From Nemania diffusa (lineage: Eukaryota > Ascomycota > Sordariomycetes > Xylariales > Xylariaceae), in contig JBBPUQ010000003.1 in assembly GCA_038501195.1 (NCBI GenBank), forward strand, positions 4,432,501-4,496,500: 64,000 bases of DNA, written 5' to 3'. Each line of letters begins with the position of its first letter. Within the stretch, counting starts at the first letter, position 1. Below the pieces are notes generated by a model. That model was not told the origin of the DNA, did no database searches, and saw nothing but the letters and a program-made list of their open reading frames with translations. The position numbers and the translations under genes were made by a program. This document shows positions 33,720 through 45,401 of the stretch, one piece after another.

Positions 33720-36700
33720 ATGGCGGATGATGGCACCATGGAAGCTTTCCAGGCTCTCCATCGAGACCTGACAACCGTCGCCGATGCCCTCAAGGAGGAC
33801 CGTGAGGATCGAGGTCGTGAGGCCTTGTCCCAGCTCCCGGATAACCCCCTCCTCGAGGTCCTTGCCGACAAATTTCAGCATCTGTTAGAGAAGCCTGGGA
33901 AAAAGAAAGAGAGTCGTGACACTGTGCTATCAGGTTGGTCTTCTCTTAACTGCTGTAGACTTGGTATCGCCGCTGACGAGCGTGTTCACAGGAAAGGTTC
34001 ATATTGACGACGAAGATTGGACACTCAACAAGGACTTCGAAGAGATCATTCTCCAGGTCGCCGACTACCTCAATCTTGACGAAATCGAGGCCACTCGACT
34101 TGCCTTACAAGCAGAAGACGAAGAGGAAAGGCTCGGCCGATCTAGGAAGGAATGCGCCATCATTCGATTCCACCAACAAAGAAAGTATCTGCTGAACTGC
34201 ATGCTCTTGCTACTTGAGCTTTCCAAGGAAGAAGAAGAGTTATTGGCCGACGATGGCGATAATCTTGGGCACCTTGCTATATACGTGAACGAGAATATCC
34301 TTCGAGCCAATACCCCCTGCGCCGCAGCGAGACTACGATTCGTGCCTGCGTGCGCCGCCACTTTAGCTGATATCCGTACTTGGCTGCAAAGGCTCCCGGA
34401 GCAAATCAATGGGGCTGCCATATTAGGCCAAGCAACAGAGCCGCAGACTCAAGAAATATACGAATTTACGCATATCAGTCTAATGCAGCAGCATGAGATC
34501 CTCGCCGTCATTCTTTCCCATGCAATCGAAAGGCAGATGGCGGTTGAGAGTGATTTCGTTGACTTTCTCCGAGATTTTAAGCGTGCGGCTAGATACGATT
34601 ACTCTATAGGTAAGCTCCTGAGATTGAAGTATATCCTGTGGTTGTTGCCAAGTATTAACATCTCCAGTGCATTTGGTACCTGTGCTTGGCACTTATATCA
34701 CCACATTCGGCTCAACCGAAGGCAGTGCCAGCGTGGAGCAGGCAAGAAAGTTAAATGCGATTGTATGCCAGCAATCTGAGACTACAACGGGCACATTGCC
34801 CTTTCTTGACGCTGCTATTAAATCCTGGTGGATCGCTGAATATAGCGGCTGGTATATGGAAGATGCCGCTGGCTCTGTTCTGGCCAACGTCGACCTAGAC
34901 GAAGGTAAGATGTGTCGGTTTTGTGAATGATGCGTATCGCTAACGTATTGGGCAGAGGATATACAAAGGTCCAAGCAATTCACAGAAGCCCTTAAAGACG
35001 GCGCTTTCGATTTCCTCCTGACAGTAATTCTCGATGTTAAAATGTCAGAATGGCCAGATCCCTTCCAAACCAAGCTAAGGGTTTGGACTCAGAAAAGAAC
35101 CCCCGCGCTCCCTCCTGATACCGTCCCCTTTTCGACTCAGTTGCAAGGTCGCATAATGGCGAAGATGGAGATGTTTGTTGACGCCTTCATATCAAATATG
35201 CCTGATGTCCTCCGCAAGCTTAAGATCGAGGAAGATGAGCAGCGCCAAGCTGGTCAACGCCAACATCAAGATATTGATTTGGAAAGATTTCTCTTATTGA
35301 TAGCCTACACTTATGAAGGCCGACCAGGAGCTGCGGACGCATTTTGGGCTGATCCCGAGAGCAATCTCGCTGGGTTTTTGCAGTGGGCATCAAAACGAAC
35401 GACAACGCCTCTACAAACTGCGTTTTGCGAGATGTTGCAGTGTCTCTCTGACGATTCCGAGAGCGCAACTTACGCACACGAATTTCTCATGGATGAAGGC
35501 CACCAACTTCGAAGACCGTCATCCATCACATGGGCCCACATCCTGAAAGAGCTTGAATACTATGTTAATAACCCCAGAGCAAAGCCAGCCGGAGGACAGA
35601 CGATTGCTCTTAGAGGCAACAAACTCGATAGTGAACGGGCAGAAAGTGAGGCAGAGGTCCTTATGCTGCAAGAAGCATACCTTCGGCTTATATCAAAGCT
35701 CGCCTCTCAGAGTGAGGGCTGTCGCACTTATCTAGGACACATACCTAATGACAAAGTGACCTTACTACTTTTGCAGGCTATCAGTAGTGCTGTTGGGCAT
35801 CAGATTAGGACCTATGCATTGAGAGCGTTGAGTGGTCTTTTGGCTCAGAAATCACCTAGACAGAGCCACTTCATGTGGTCCTTGGTCGAATCTTGTCTCA
35901 CGGGCCAATTCGTCTCGCCCGCCATGTCCCCTAGAACCCAGCCTTCTCCGGCAAACCCTACTCAATCTTCCTTCATGGAGGTTCTTTTCCAAGAAATGAG
36001 CCCAAACTTTGACGACTTGAGTTCATTTATTCATTTTTTAACTGTCCTAACATCCTCCCCGGATGGGTTTGGTCCGCTGAATGATGCCTTACCGTACCCC
36101 GAAGACCTGGGTGCCTCAACTCGGACGCGCCCCGGGATTGAGCCATACATCGACTTTATTCTGGGTCACATATTTTCGATGAGAGTTGCAGAGTCTCATG
36201 ATGCCGTGCAGAAAAGAGTGTTGCGTTATCAATGTCTAGATTTCGCCCTGACCTGCATATGTAGCTTCAATGAGGACCTGATTGTTTTCAGCAACGAGTC
36301 GAACATCAACGTAGACTCCGCCATTCAGACTAAGGATCTGCAAACTTATGTGAGTCTTCACCCGTTCGCTCGCGTTATGGAGTGGATGTACGACAGCAGA
36401 TTCACGAAAGCTATCTTGGAGACTATCCATCAGAATTCCTCGGACATTGGCAAGGCATCACCTGATTCTCCTCTTATTCTTGGAGTTCTACGGGCACTTG
36501 AGTTATTGTCGAAAGCTTTGGATCTCCAGGCCACATTCCTCGATCTAGTTAGACCCATCGTGAAGCCCCAGAAGCGGACCCAAAGTCGGTCATCATTTAC
36601 ACCCACCTCAAACTCAGCATTTTCTTCTATTGAAGATGGTTTGATGACTAGTCTCACGCTGGTATCAGATCTTGGCGGCTATTGTGGCATAGGTCATCCT

Positions 36701-39076
36701 AGCGTTACTATGGCAAGCCTGAGACTTTTAGAAAAGATCTCGACCTCGCCTAGGATCATTGCAGCTTGGCAATCGGGTCCCCTCGGTCAAACTCATCGAA
36801 ACAGAGCGATCGTAGCCCTTGAGGAGCATGGTGATGGACAGGCTATTGCGGGTGCTTTTACTTCTGAGTTGACATCTCCTCTTGATTTCCGCCAAGAAGC
36901 CGAGTCTCCCGACTACCAGATCAAGGTCTACATACTGGATTTTCTCTATTCTTGTTTAAAAGCTAATCCAGGCCGGCCGACAATCGCACATCTCCTGCTC
37001 GGATTTCAGTGTTCAACAAACGCATTAGAAATCGAACCTGGAAGCGCTTTCGACCAGGGATCGGCCCTGTTCCACTCGTTATTACCGATTCTCATCGAAG
37101 TACCTACAAACAATGAGGACGGGGTCATGTTGCGGTGGCTCGTAGAGCTTAAGTATAAAGTCATGCGTATTTTTAGGCTCCTTTGGAGCTCTCCATTGTC
37201 AGCGAGCCTTACCCTCAGCGAGCTCCGAGACAGCGATTTCCTGTTCCATATTCTGTTACAGGGCCTCGTAACCCAACAAAGCTTTGTATGGGATGGGCAA
37301 GAGGCTAATGGACCTGATTTTCTCACAACCCCCGCTGCCCAGGGATTTGTTGATCATCTCTCTATGCGTGCCATGGCTCTAGAGTACATTGCACATGAAC
37401 TCTGTAGTGTTACTCAAGGCCAGATGCCAGCCTTGAAGAGACGTATTTTTGATGCCCTAGGTGGCCAGATTGTCATAGAAGGCACAGAGTCAATACCGGT
37501 ACCATCAGTTTTCGAGTTTCACGATTCGCTACCCCAAGAGGACCTATTTGCGGCTCCACCGCCAAACCTCCAAACCTTTGGTGAGCTAGATCTTCGGGCA
37601 TGTCTTGAAGAGGATGATGATTCCAACCCAATTTACAATTTGAACAAGGTCCAGGAGATTTTGCTTTTAAAGCGTAAAGAAAACAGCAAATCTGGCCAGA
37701 TGATCTTGCCACAGGATGTGGCGTTAATGGACAATGAGGAGGAAACCATGCTGCTCTATGCTGTGTACCTCAACCGACTAACCCAAACCCGAGCGTACAG
37801 CCTTAAAATTCTACGAGGCTGGGCCAGACTGCTCATGGTGATGACTGACTGCAATGATTTCAAGGGTACGCATAAGGTTTCCTTTATCTTACAGACGCTT
37901 CAGGCAACACTTCCCGGCCTCGAGATGTATGGTTCTGAGAAACCGGGCCCGGCTCTCGAATTAGCAAAGCTTGCGAAAGTAGTCCTCTTCAAGCTCGACT
38001 TCGCCGCCATGTCTTCAGTCGACAAAGACAGTCGAGCGGTAGAAAGCTTAATCAGCGATAAACTATTTCAGTTGTTTCAAATATGTTTAGATGCGATTGC
38101 AAAATGGGCAGCAAGTCAGGAACTACGCGCCACATACTACAGCCTCTGCTATCGCTATCTAACAGGACTCCTCGATCATAGCCAGGGAGCCCAGTCCGGG
38201 CTTCGAAGGACCACGCAAACAATACAGTCGTTTGGAGAGAAACTCCTCAATGTGATTTGCGACGATGCGTTCGGTGGGGATCCCCGATGCCAATCGGCAG
38301 CATTAGTTCTTTTGGCGACGCTTGTTCAACTCGGCAGGAAGGAGGGCGATTACTACGTAGTAGAGGCGCTTAACAAGCTGAACTTTATTGGTATTGTTGT
38401 TGATTCTCTCCGCGACGTGTTGCGGGAATGGAATGAGATAAACCGCAGCAGTAAGCACGATCCCCCAAGTCAGCCTCGTTCTATAGGTGCGCGCAAACTA
38501 ATCTTTTCTTGTTCCTTTCTAGGAAATTCGGATCATCAAAACTATCTCAATTCCAAATTAGTGCTTCTCCTCCAGCTATGCCAGACGGGTCAGGGGGCCA
38601 AGTATGTGCTTCATGCCAATGTATTCCGGGTAATAGAGCAGTCTGGGTTATTTGAGGCGGATCCTGAGTTACAGGTCGAGCCTTCGAATACCAAGGCACT
38701 GGAACAGCATTATCTCCTACTCGTCAAAGTAGCCCAAATCATCAGTGTCGCAATTGTCAGCCGAGGCTCGCACAACATTCTACAAGGCAGACGGTTCCTC
38801 GCCGATCATAGGATGTTAGTAACTCACGTCCTAAAACGGTCGGCAGGAATAGGCACAGGGGCGGGAGGTACGGATCCGACGCTCACCGATCTCATCAGCG
38901 ATCTGGCTGAAGCCTTCATGATCATGATCATGGCTACAGGCTTCCTCGAGGTAAGACAGAGCGGAATTTAGGCAACCGAATTGAGCTGCATTCAGACGCT
39001 AACGTTGTATGTGCCGCAGTTCGATAACCAGGCTCTCACCGAGGACCCTAGATCGGCACCGATGTTATTTCACTAG
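33720..39076 (+). CDS. NUP192: Inner-ring nucleoporin NUP192 (Nup205 family)
   Basis: Six exons encode 1682 residues: 33720-33933, 33992-34609, 34668-34904, 34956-38450, 38523-38950 and 39020-39076. Recognisable family stretches include VHIDDEDWTLNKDFEEIILQ near the N-terminus, FHQQRKYLLNC, ESDFVDFLRDFKRAARYDYS, YSGWYMED and GAKYVLHANVFRVIE near the C-terminus. The last exon encodes FDNQALTEDPRSAPMLFH. The protein is an all-helical solenoid of the nuclear pore inner ring that binds Nic96, Nup53 and the linker nucleoporins. The 72-nt intron at 38451-38522 is divisible by three and free of stops. It was called because it has a GTAAGC donor, a CTAAT branch region, a pyrimidine tract and a CTAG acceptor, and because removing it fits the family better. 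Length is close to other filamentous Nup192 proteins. Confidence 0.92.
38451..38522 (+). other. In-frame 72-nt intron within NUP192
   Basis: Starts GTAAGC, contains AAACTAATC followed by a TTTTCTTGTTCCTTT tract, and ends CTAG. Retention adds 24 residues without a stop, so a frame-based reading hides it. An alternative 36-nt intron starting GTGCGC at 38487 is below usual fungal size. Confidence 0.65.
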
Positions 39077-42000
39077 ATACGTCGTGGCGAATAGAAATTG
39101 GGGGCAGAGAAAAAATATTAAAAAGGTACGGCATATGTGGACTGAGGTCATCGCTAGGGGGTTCAATGAGGCAGCGAAAGACATAATTACCTAGAGACTT
39201 GTATAGCGGAATTCATCCACACACGGAGTTATGTGTTGGTCTAACGGGAGGACCAAAAAGAGACAGATATTTGCATCACTCAATGATGAAGATTTCATCA
39301 TTGTGCTAGCTAGGTACCTACCTATTTGTCTATCTCTCTAATCGAAGTTGTCGCATTGGAAGTCAGAAGTTCTTACCTCGATGCTGATTTTGTGGCTTGC
39401 CTAGAAGGGGCCTGGAATGTTTCTGGAAGCCTTTAGCGTTCCATAGCTGCTGCATAACACTAGGTAGTGGCTGCGGCAGTGCACTGGCAGAAGGACGGAA
39501 GCGCGCAGCAAACATGGAGAGCCTGATTCGTAGTGTGGTGAATATCCCTGGTTCAGTATTCTTCCGGCGTCGTCCGTATTTCAGCTGAGATATCTTCGGT
39601 GACGGTGATTGGTTGGCTTGGCTATTCATGGGAAGACGCCCCCCCCGCGCGCCCTTTCTTACCGTTGTTTTCCATTTCCAGCGACGACGAGAGCACGACC
39701 GGGGGAAAGGGGGGCTACGGAATACGGCTAGTGTGCCTGTGTTGGCTAGCCGTGTCTTTTCTTGGATGGGCTTGGCGGCCATGGCAGGGTAACCGGAACA
39801 AGCAGCTCAAGCTCGGAAAGAACTCTTGGGTCCTTATTCTGGGATGCGCGCGAGCTCTCCCCTCGGTCTCTCCATCTGCTCCAGCTTGGTTCGTGACGTT
39901 GCGAGCTGGGAGACAAATAAGAGACCCGGCGGGCTGCCAAGCGTTTATGGCTCACGAGCCTCAATCCTACAGTACATACGCAGTATATGCATGCCATACG
40001 TAGTACACTATGGTCACTGCGGTTGCGTTCAGAAGTCCACTGCCTACTTAGTATGCAGTCGTATTCTGTAGATCACCCGGAAATTAGAAGTACCGTGTCG
40101 ATAGTGGGTTTCGCGTACTGTGATGTCTTGATGCGTAGACGCTACGCTGCACGTCGCCAGCCTACCTACCTTCATACTTACATATATAGATGCCTAGAAA
40201 AAGAGCGTCCATCTTGGGCAATCGGTCACGCAACTAGCATCGACCAGAGATCGACATGGCCGGCTCCTCCAAGAGCTTCGCCCCCATTGGCATGCCTCTA
40301 CCCGTCTCGCGCGCCCTGTATTCATCGTTTCTTGAACGTCTGTGCTGTAGATAGTCTGGGGCACTACGCACTAATCCACGCGGGTCAGCCTGAGCTGAAA
40401 TCGTCTGCTGGCGTCAAGGCGGTACACTAGGTAGGTTACTTAAGTAGATTGGCTGAGTTGGCAAGATGTCGACCGCATGACTACGGTTTGGTGTTAGTGC
40501 TCTCTCGTCGTCGATGTAAATCGTCCTTGCGTAGATAAACGCGGTTTGCCTACCCATAGTGTAGAAGTGGCGTAATCAACAGAGCGGCATTTGCCAGTGG
40601 CTTCTGAGGCTGTGGTGTAGATCACTAATATAGATGCACTAAATACCTATGCGTCCTGATACAGATTACTTGTTTATATTAGGTGAAGGGCTTGTGGAGT
40701 GCAGTATATCTGGTACTGGGCCCATTTAGATAGATCTTGGCTTTTTCAACGGCTTGCTGTGTTACGCATATATAGGCATACTTACTGGTAAGTATTCTAT
40801 CTTCTCATCCAATTCGTAACATGGTCTCACGTGGTTGGTCGAGGAAGAGAGGCAATTGCTGATAACACAACGGGGCGGGAGGACTTGGCGAGGGTCTAGA
40901 GTAGGTTAATGACTGGGCAAGACCTGGTACGCGAGTCGGGTCCATTGCCTCTGCTCACTCTATCTCGCACTTGTATCTTGCACTACGCAGTGCTACGCAG
41001 ATACTGCCGAAGCATAGTTATTATGGTGGGGCGCGTCTTAGCAACAACGTGGTGTAAGCAAGATCGGAAGCGTGATAGATAGATGCTACCTTAGGTACTA
41101 TTGGTTGGTTGGCGAGTTGCTTAGAAAAAAAACAAGAAAAAGGGAACGTCCATAGAGAAATACCTAGTCCAGTGTACTTTATGGCATACATAACCTGATA
41201 TAGCACCTACGCATAATCATGTAAATACTACGATACAGAGCTAGGTACATATGTAAGCAGGGATAAGTTCTGTTCAACCGATCTTTTGCGTACATATGTA
41301 CGCATATGTAGGTACTCTATCTAATCGAATAAATAGTTCATACAGCAGGCTATAATCTAGGTATTCTACGCATATAAAATACCTACTGTGTATATGCACT
41401 AGCTACAACAACACCCCCACAACCATACCTACGCGTACATACAGTAGTCTACCCAAGTGTATATGTAGCACGGGGTCTACCGTACACTACTGTACGCTAG
41501 GTACTTACTTGGGCAATTATAAAGTATGCGCCTAATCTATCTAATAGGAGGGAAAGGCAGTCGAGTCGAGCCGACGGTGACCCTTGCGGGCTAAACCTGG
41601 GTCCGCATGGGCATCCCTGGCTTGCCTAGCTTCCCTGGCTCACTTGGCTCACTTAGTGACCGAGTCCGGGGCCTTGGTCCATAGCAGGCGAAAGATAAGA
41701 CGGGGGAATATCAAGGGACCGACGAGGCGTGGGCAGGGGTCGACATGCAGATACCGCCAAGAAGTACATGCAAAATCTAGACACGATGGAGCAATCCGAC
41801 CGACAATTGCGCCTTGGCGCGCATCCCACTTATGATACCATCAGCGGCGCCGCTGTGAGCGTTGTTGGTGGTGGGTGGTGGTGGTAATACCATGCAGTAA
41901 GTAGATGGGTGTCGCCGCCGCCGCCTTGGCGTCTGCTCATATACGTATTTAATAAACCCAGTCGCCTCGACGCTCCCGTGCTGTGTTCCCCCAGGTCCAA

Positions 42001-42275
42001 TATTTGTTGGTATCCCTGTTGTCGTGGTAATCGTCGTCGTCGTCTGGGTCCTCATCTCATCTTTCTTCTTTTCATACCTATTCGTCTTTGTCAATTGACA
42101 TTGATCTGGGTCATTGCGCTGTCGAAGCCGAGGTCGACAACACATCCGAAAGAGAGAGAGAGAGAAGGGAAAGGGAAAGACAGGCCCTCCCCGCCTCTAC
42201 TCCGTAGTACATACACGCGTGTGTCGCGTGCAAGGGACCCGACAGACATACAGATATACAAATAATATTCACACC
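39077..42275. other. Intergenic region between NUP192 and the amino acid permease
   Basis: About 3.2 kb with no supported gene. Frames of up to 139 codons near 39360-40000 overlap antisense to each other and lack motifs. TAGG/CCTA and TACATATG/CATATGTA words are dense at 41200-41520. The segment before the permease carries GATA-core hexamers, TATCTA at 41318 and 41538 and AGATAA at 41693. These could bind NIT2/AreA-type nitrogen regulators. Confidence 0.45.
41892..42275 (+). promoter_or_regulatory. Permease upstream leader with minimal uORFs and a possible 5' UTR intron
   Basis: ATG-CAG-TAA at 41892-41900 and a 15-codon frame at 41905-41952 precede the permease start. A perfect GTAAGT donor at 41897 and a CCCCAG acceptor at 41993-41994 could excise both as a 98-nt leader intron. 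An (AG)7 run lies near 42150-42165. The permease ATG has the context CACCATGG. Transcript start is unknown. Confidence 0.35.
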
Positions 42276-44275
42276 ATGGCATCGCATAGTATGAGGTCGA
42301 GGCACTCGTCGTCGCCACACGACACGAAGGAAGTCGCCGGCTCTAACGAGTTCGATATCGACCACCCAGACCATATCCGCGGTATCGAGACCTCCGCCGA
42401 GACTTCACTTCACCGCGGTCTGAAGGCCCGTCACATTTCTATGATTGCTATCGGTGGTGCTATCGGAACTGGCTGTATGTGGTTATTGTCTCTCCTCCAG
42501 TTTCTTATACCCTTTCGTGAGGATAGAAATGCTAACTGTAGTGTAGTAATCATTGGTACTGGTAAGGCCCTCGCCAAAGCCGGTCCCGGTGCTATCTTAA
42601 TCTCGTACTCGGTCATCGGTTTCGTTGTCTTCCTGGTCATGGCTGGCCTCGGAGAGATCTCCTCCTGGCTTCCCATGTCCGCCGGCTTCACTGGTTATGC
42701 GTCCCGTTTCTGCGATCCTTCGCTCGGTTTTGCTCTAGGTTGGACGTAAGTTGGACTTGGGCCCCCGTCTCGGGACCCCCAAGCACAGAGGCTAACATAT
42801 GCGCTTCGATACACATAGTTACTGGCTCAAGTACATCATTCTTCCGCCCAACCAACTTACCGCTGCTGCTCTCGTGATCCAATTTTGGCTACCTCGAGAC
42901 CGCGTCAATCCCGGTGTATGGATCGCCATCTTCCTCGTACTGATCATCGCTATCAACTACTTCGGTGTTCGCTTCTTCGGCGAATTCGAGTTCTGGCTGT
43001 GAGTGCCCCTAGGCCTCCTCATTGGAGTACAAATTGCTAATTCAAATGCTTCAGATCGAGTTTCAAGGTCGTCGTAATCATCGGCGTAATCCTTGTTTCG
43101 CTTGTCATTACCGCCGGTGGTGCTGATGGCCATGCCAGAGGATTTGAGTACTGGCGCAACCCAGGGTGAGTCGCTTGTCTTCCTAACCCATTTACATGCG
43201 ACGGTTATTTTGAGGGGAATCAACATGCTGACAGAAAAACAGTGCATTCAATAGCCATTTTAGCGACTCTACTCCTGAGGGACCCCTGGGAAGATTCCTC
43301 ACATTCTACTCGACGCTAGTCACGGCAACCTTTGCCTTCCTGGGAACCGAACTGGTCGGTGTGACTGTGGGAGAGGCCCAGAATCCCCGAAAGACGATCC
43401 CTCGCGCCATCAAGCTCACCTTCTACCGTATCCTCGTTTTCTACATCATCAGCGTCTTCCTCGTCGGCATGATCGTACCTTACAACGACCCCAAGCTCGC
43501 CTTCGCCAACAGCGCCTCGACCAGTGCTGCCGCCTCGCCCTTCGTCGTCGCCATCGAGCTCGCGAACATCGACGCCCTCCCCCACATCCTCAACGCGTCC
43601 ATCCTGCTCTTCGTCTTCTCGGCCGCCAACTCCGATCTCTACATCGCCAGCCGCACCCTCTACGGTCTCGCGTCCGACGGCTCCGCGCCGGCCATCTTCC
43701 GCAAGACCGACAGCCGCGGCGTGCCCGTCTACGCCCTCTTCGCGTCCGCCCTCTTCGGCCTCCTAGGCTTCCTCAACGTCTCCGATGACTCCAAGGCCGT
43801 GTTCACGTACTTCGTCAACGTGACCACCATCCTCGGCCTGCTCTCGTGGATCTCGATCCTCGTGACGCACATCTGGTTCGTGCGCGCGCGCAAGGCGCAG
43901 GGCCTGACCAACGAGATGATGCCGTACACGGCGCCGCTCGGCATCTGGGGCTCGTACGTGGCGCTCTTCATCTGCGTGCTCGTGGCCATCACCAAGAACT
44001 TCGACGCCTTCATCCCCAGCCTCGCCCTCAAGGCCAACTACATCGCCTTCATCACCGGCTACATCGGCATCCCCGTCTACCTCGCCCTCATCTTCGGCCA
44101 CAAGTTCGTCACCAAGAGCAAGGGCGTCCGCCCCCACGAGTGCGACTTCTACACCGGCAAGGACATCATCGACCGCGAGGAGGAGGAGTTCCTCGCCAAC
44201 CAGGCCGCCGAGAAGGCCGCGCACCCCGACCGCGGCCGCTCCTTCTACCGGACGTGGGTCTCGTGGCTGTTCTAG
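42276..44275 (+). CDS. Amino acid permease, INDA1/AAT family
   Basis: Five exons, 42276-42474, 42547-42745, 42819-42998, 43055-43165 and 43243-44275, encode 573 residues. After a hydrophilic N-terminus, HRGLKARHISMIAIGGAIGT followed by IIGTGKALAKAGP is the signature of the fungal amino acid-polyamine-organocation AAT family. Further markers are GEISSWLPMSAGFTGYASRF, LGTELVGVTVGEAQNPRKTI, and SAANSDLYIASRTLYGLASD. About 12 hydrophobic segments are visible, and the tail is charged. The product is a plasma-membrane proton symporter for amino acids, closest in my reading to Trichoderma INDA1 and related general permeases. Exact specificity cannot be read. Every intron junction restores a conserved word. 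Upstream GATA-core sites suggest nitrogen control (inference). The C-terminal half is markedly richer in third-position C and G. Confidence 0.93.
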
Positions 44276-45401
44276 GCGCGCCCCTGGGAAGCAGCAGACG
44301 CCTGCGCCGCGGGGGGAGGAGGAGGAGGATACATGAATGCGTGTATAAGTATGTTCCTGCTGGCTATGAGGGAGGAAATCTTTGTAGATGTATGCGCGTT
44401 CGTTTATGACTGAGATACCACCACGCATAGAATTGACTTTTTAATGTTAACTATTAGAGCTTAATGCTCAGTGATCCTAATAGTGACGTCGCCTCCGAAA
44501 ATATTTGTGGCAGATCATGTGAAGTGCACGTCTGTATCCCTTATCTGCCGTGTCTGCAGCCTTATAGCTCCTATTCTAGAATGGGGACATCCTTACAAGA
44601 TGAATATTAGTTGCCGTATCTTGTCCTGTCTTAATTAGGCTAAACATTATTCTAGGCTTCTAGTTCTATTGTTCAGGCATAAGCAATTAGTACAGAGAAC
44701 GATGAATAGATAGATCATCAGCCTGATTGTGAGATGGCTACAGTTGGGCTTAATACTTTACAAGCTAGACCAAAGCTTAATAATAATACGTGTAAATCTA
44801 GGCTCTGGTTTTACATCTAGCTTTTCAATCGCAAGTTCAATATTAATTTATCTCATGATTAGGCATCCACCAGTACTATGTCTATACTTTTGTTCAAACA
44901 TGCCCACAATATCCAGTACCGTGTTGTAACGGGGGAGGGCATGCTATGACAATAGAGCATGGCACATGAACTTTGCCATCATATATCACATAACCAGACA
45001 CATCAATGGCCCTCTCAAGAGCGCAAGAAAAGGGATATACTAGACGATCCACAAACATGTATGAATGCCCTAACAAGCCTCTACGCTATATGACAGCCAG
45101 AGGCAGAAAGTATATTCCCCTCGCCATGTGGTCATTGCTCGTTGTATCTATTTATTATCCACCACACGAACACACTCCCGTCCCAAGTAGCAACCTATCG
45201 CACATGAGTGGCATGCATGTGACCATATTGCTAGAAATTCAGGTCGTAGTGCTCAACACCCGACTACCCCCTAAAACGACGGAAAGTGAAAAGTTAAAAA
45301 GGATAGTGAAGACTTAGTCGCGTCCGAGAATAACGCGCTTGCCTTCGCTCCTGGCGTGGGCCAGTCTTTCATGCAATACCTACCAAATTCCAAATTCGAT
45401 A
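44276..45401. other. Convergent 3' region between permease and YTA7
   Basis: About 1.1 kb, AT-rich in the middle (44400-44900), with no supported gene. It holds the two 3' UTRs. No RNA gene or repeat was recognised. Confidence 0.5.

Noticed and set aside
39363..40003. Overlapping 139- and 134-codon frames on opposite strands
   Set aside because: They overlap antisense to each other and neither has motifs or a plausible intron context.
43763..44428. 221-codon minus-strand frame antisense to the permease
   Set aside because: Composition (Val/Glu/Asp/Gly-rich) is the mirror of GC-rich permease codons, with no motif of its own.
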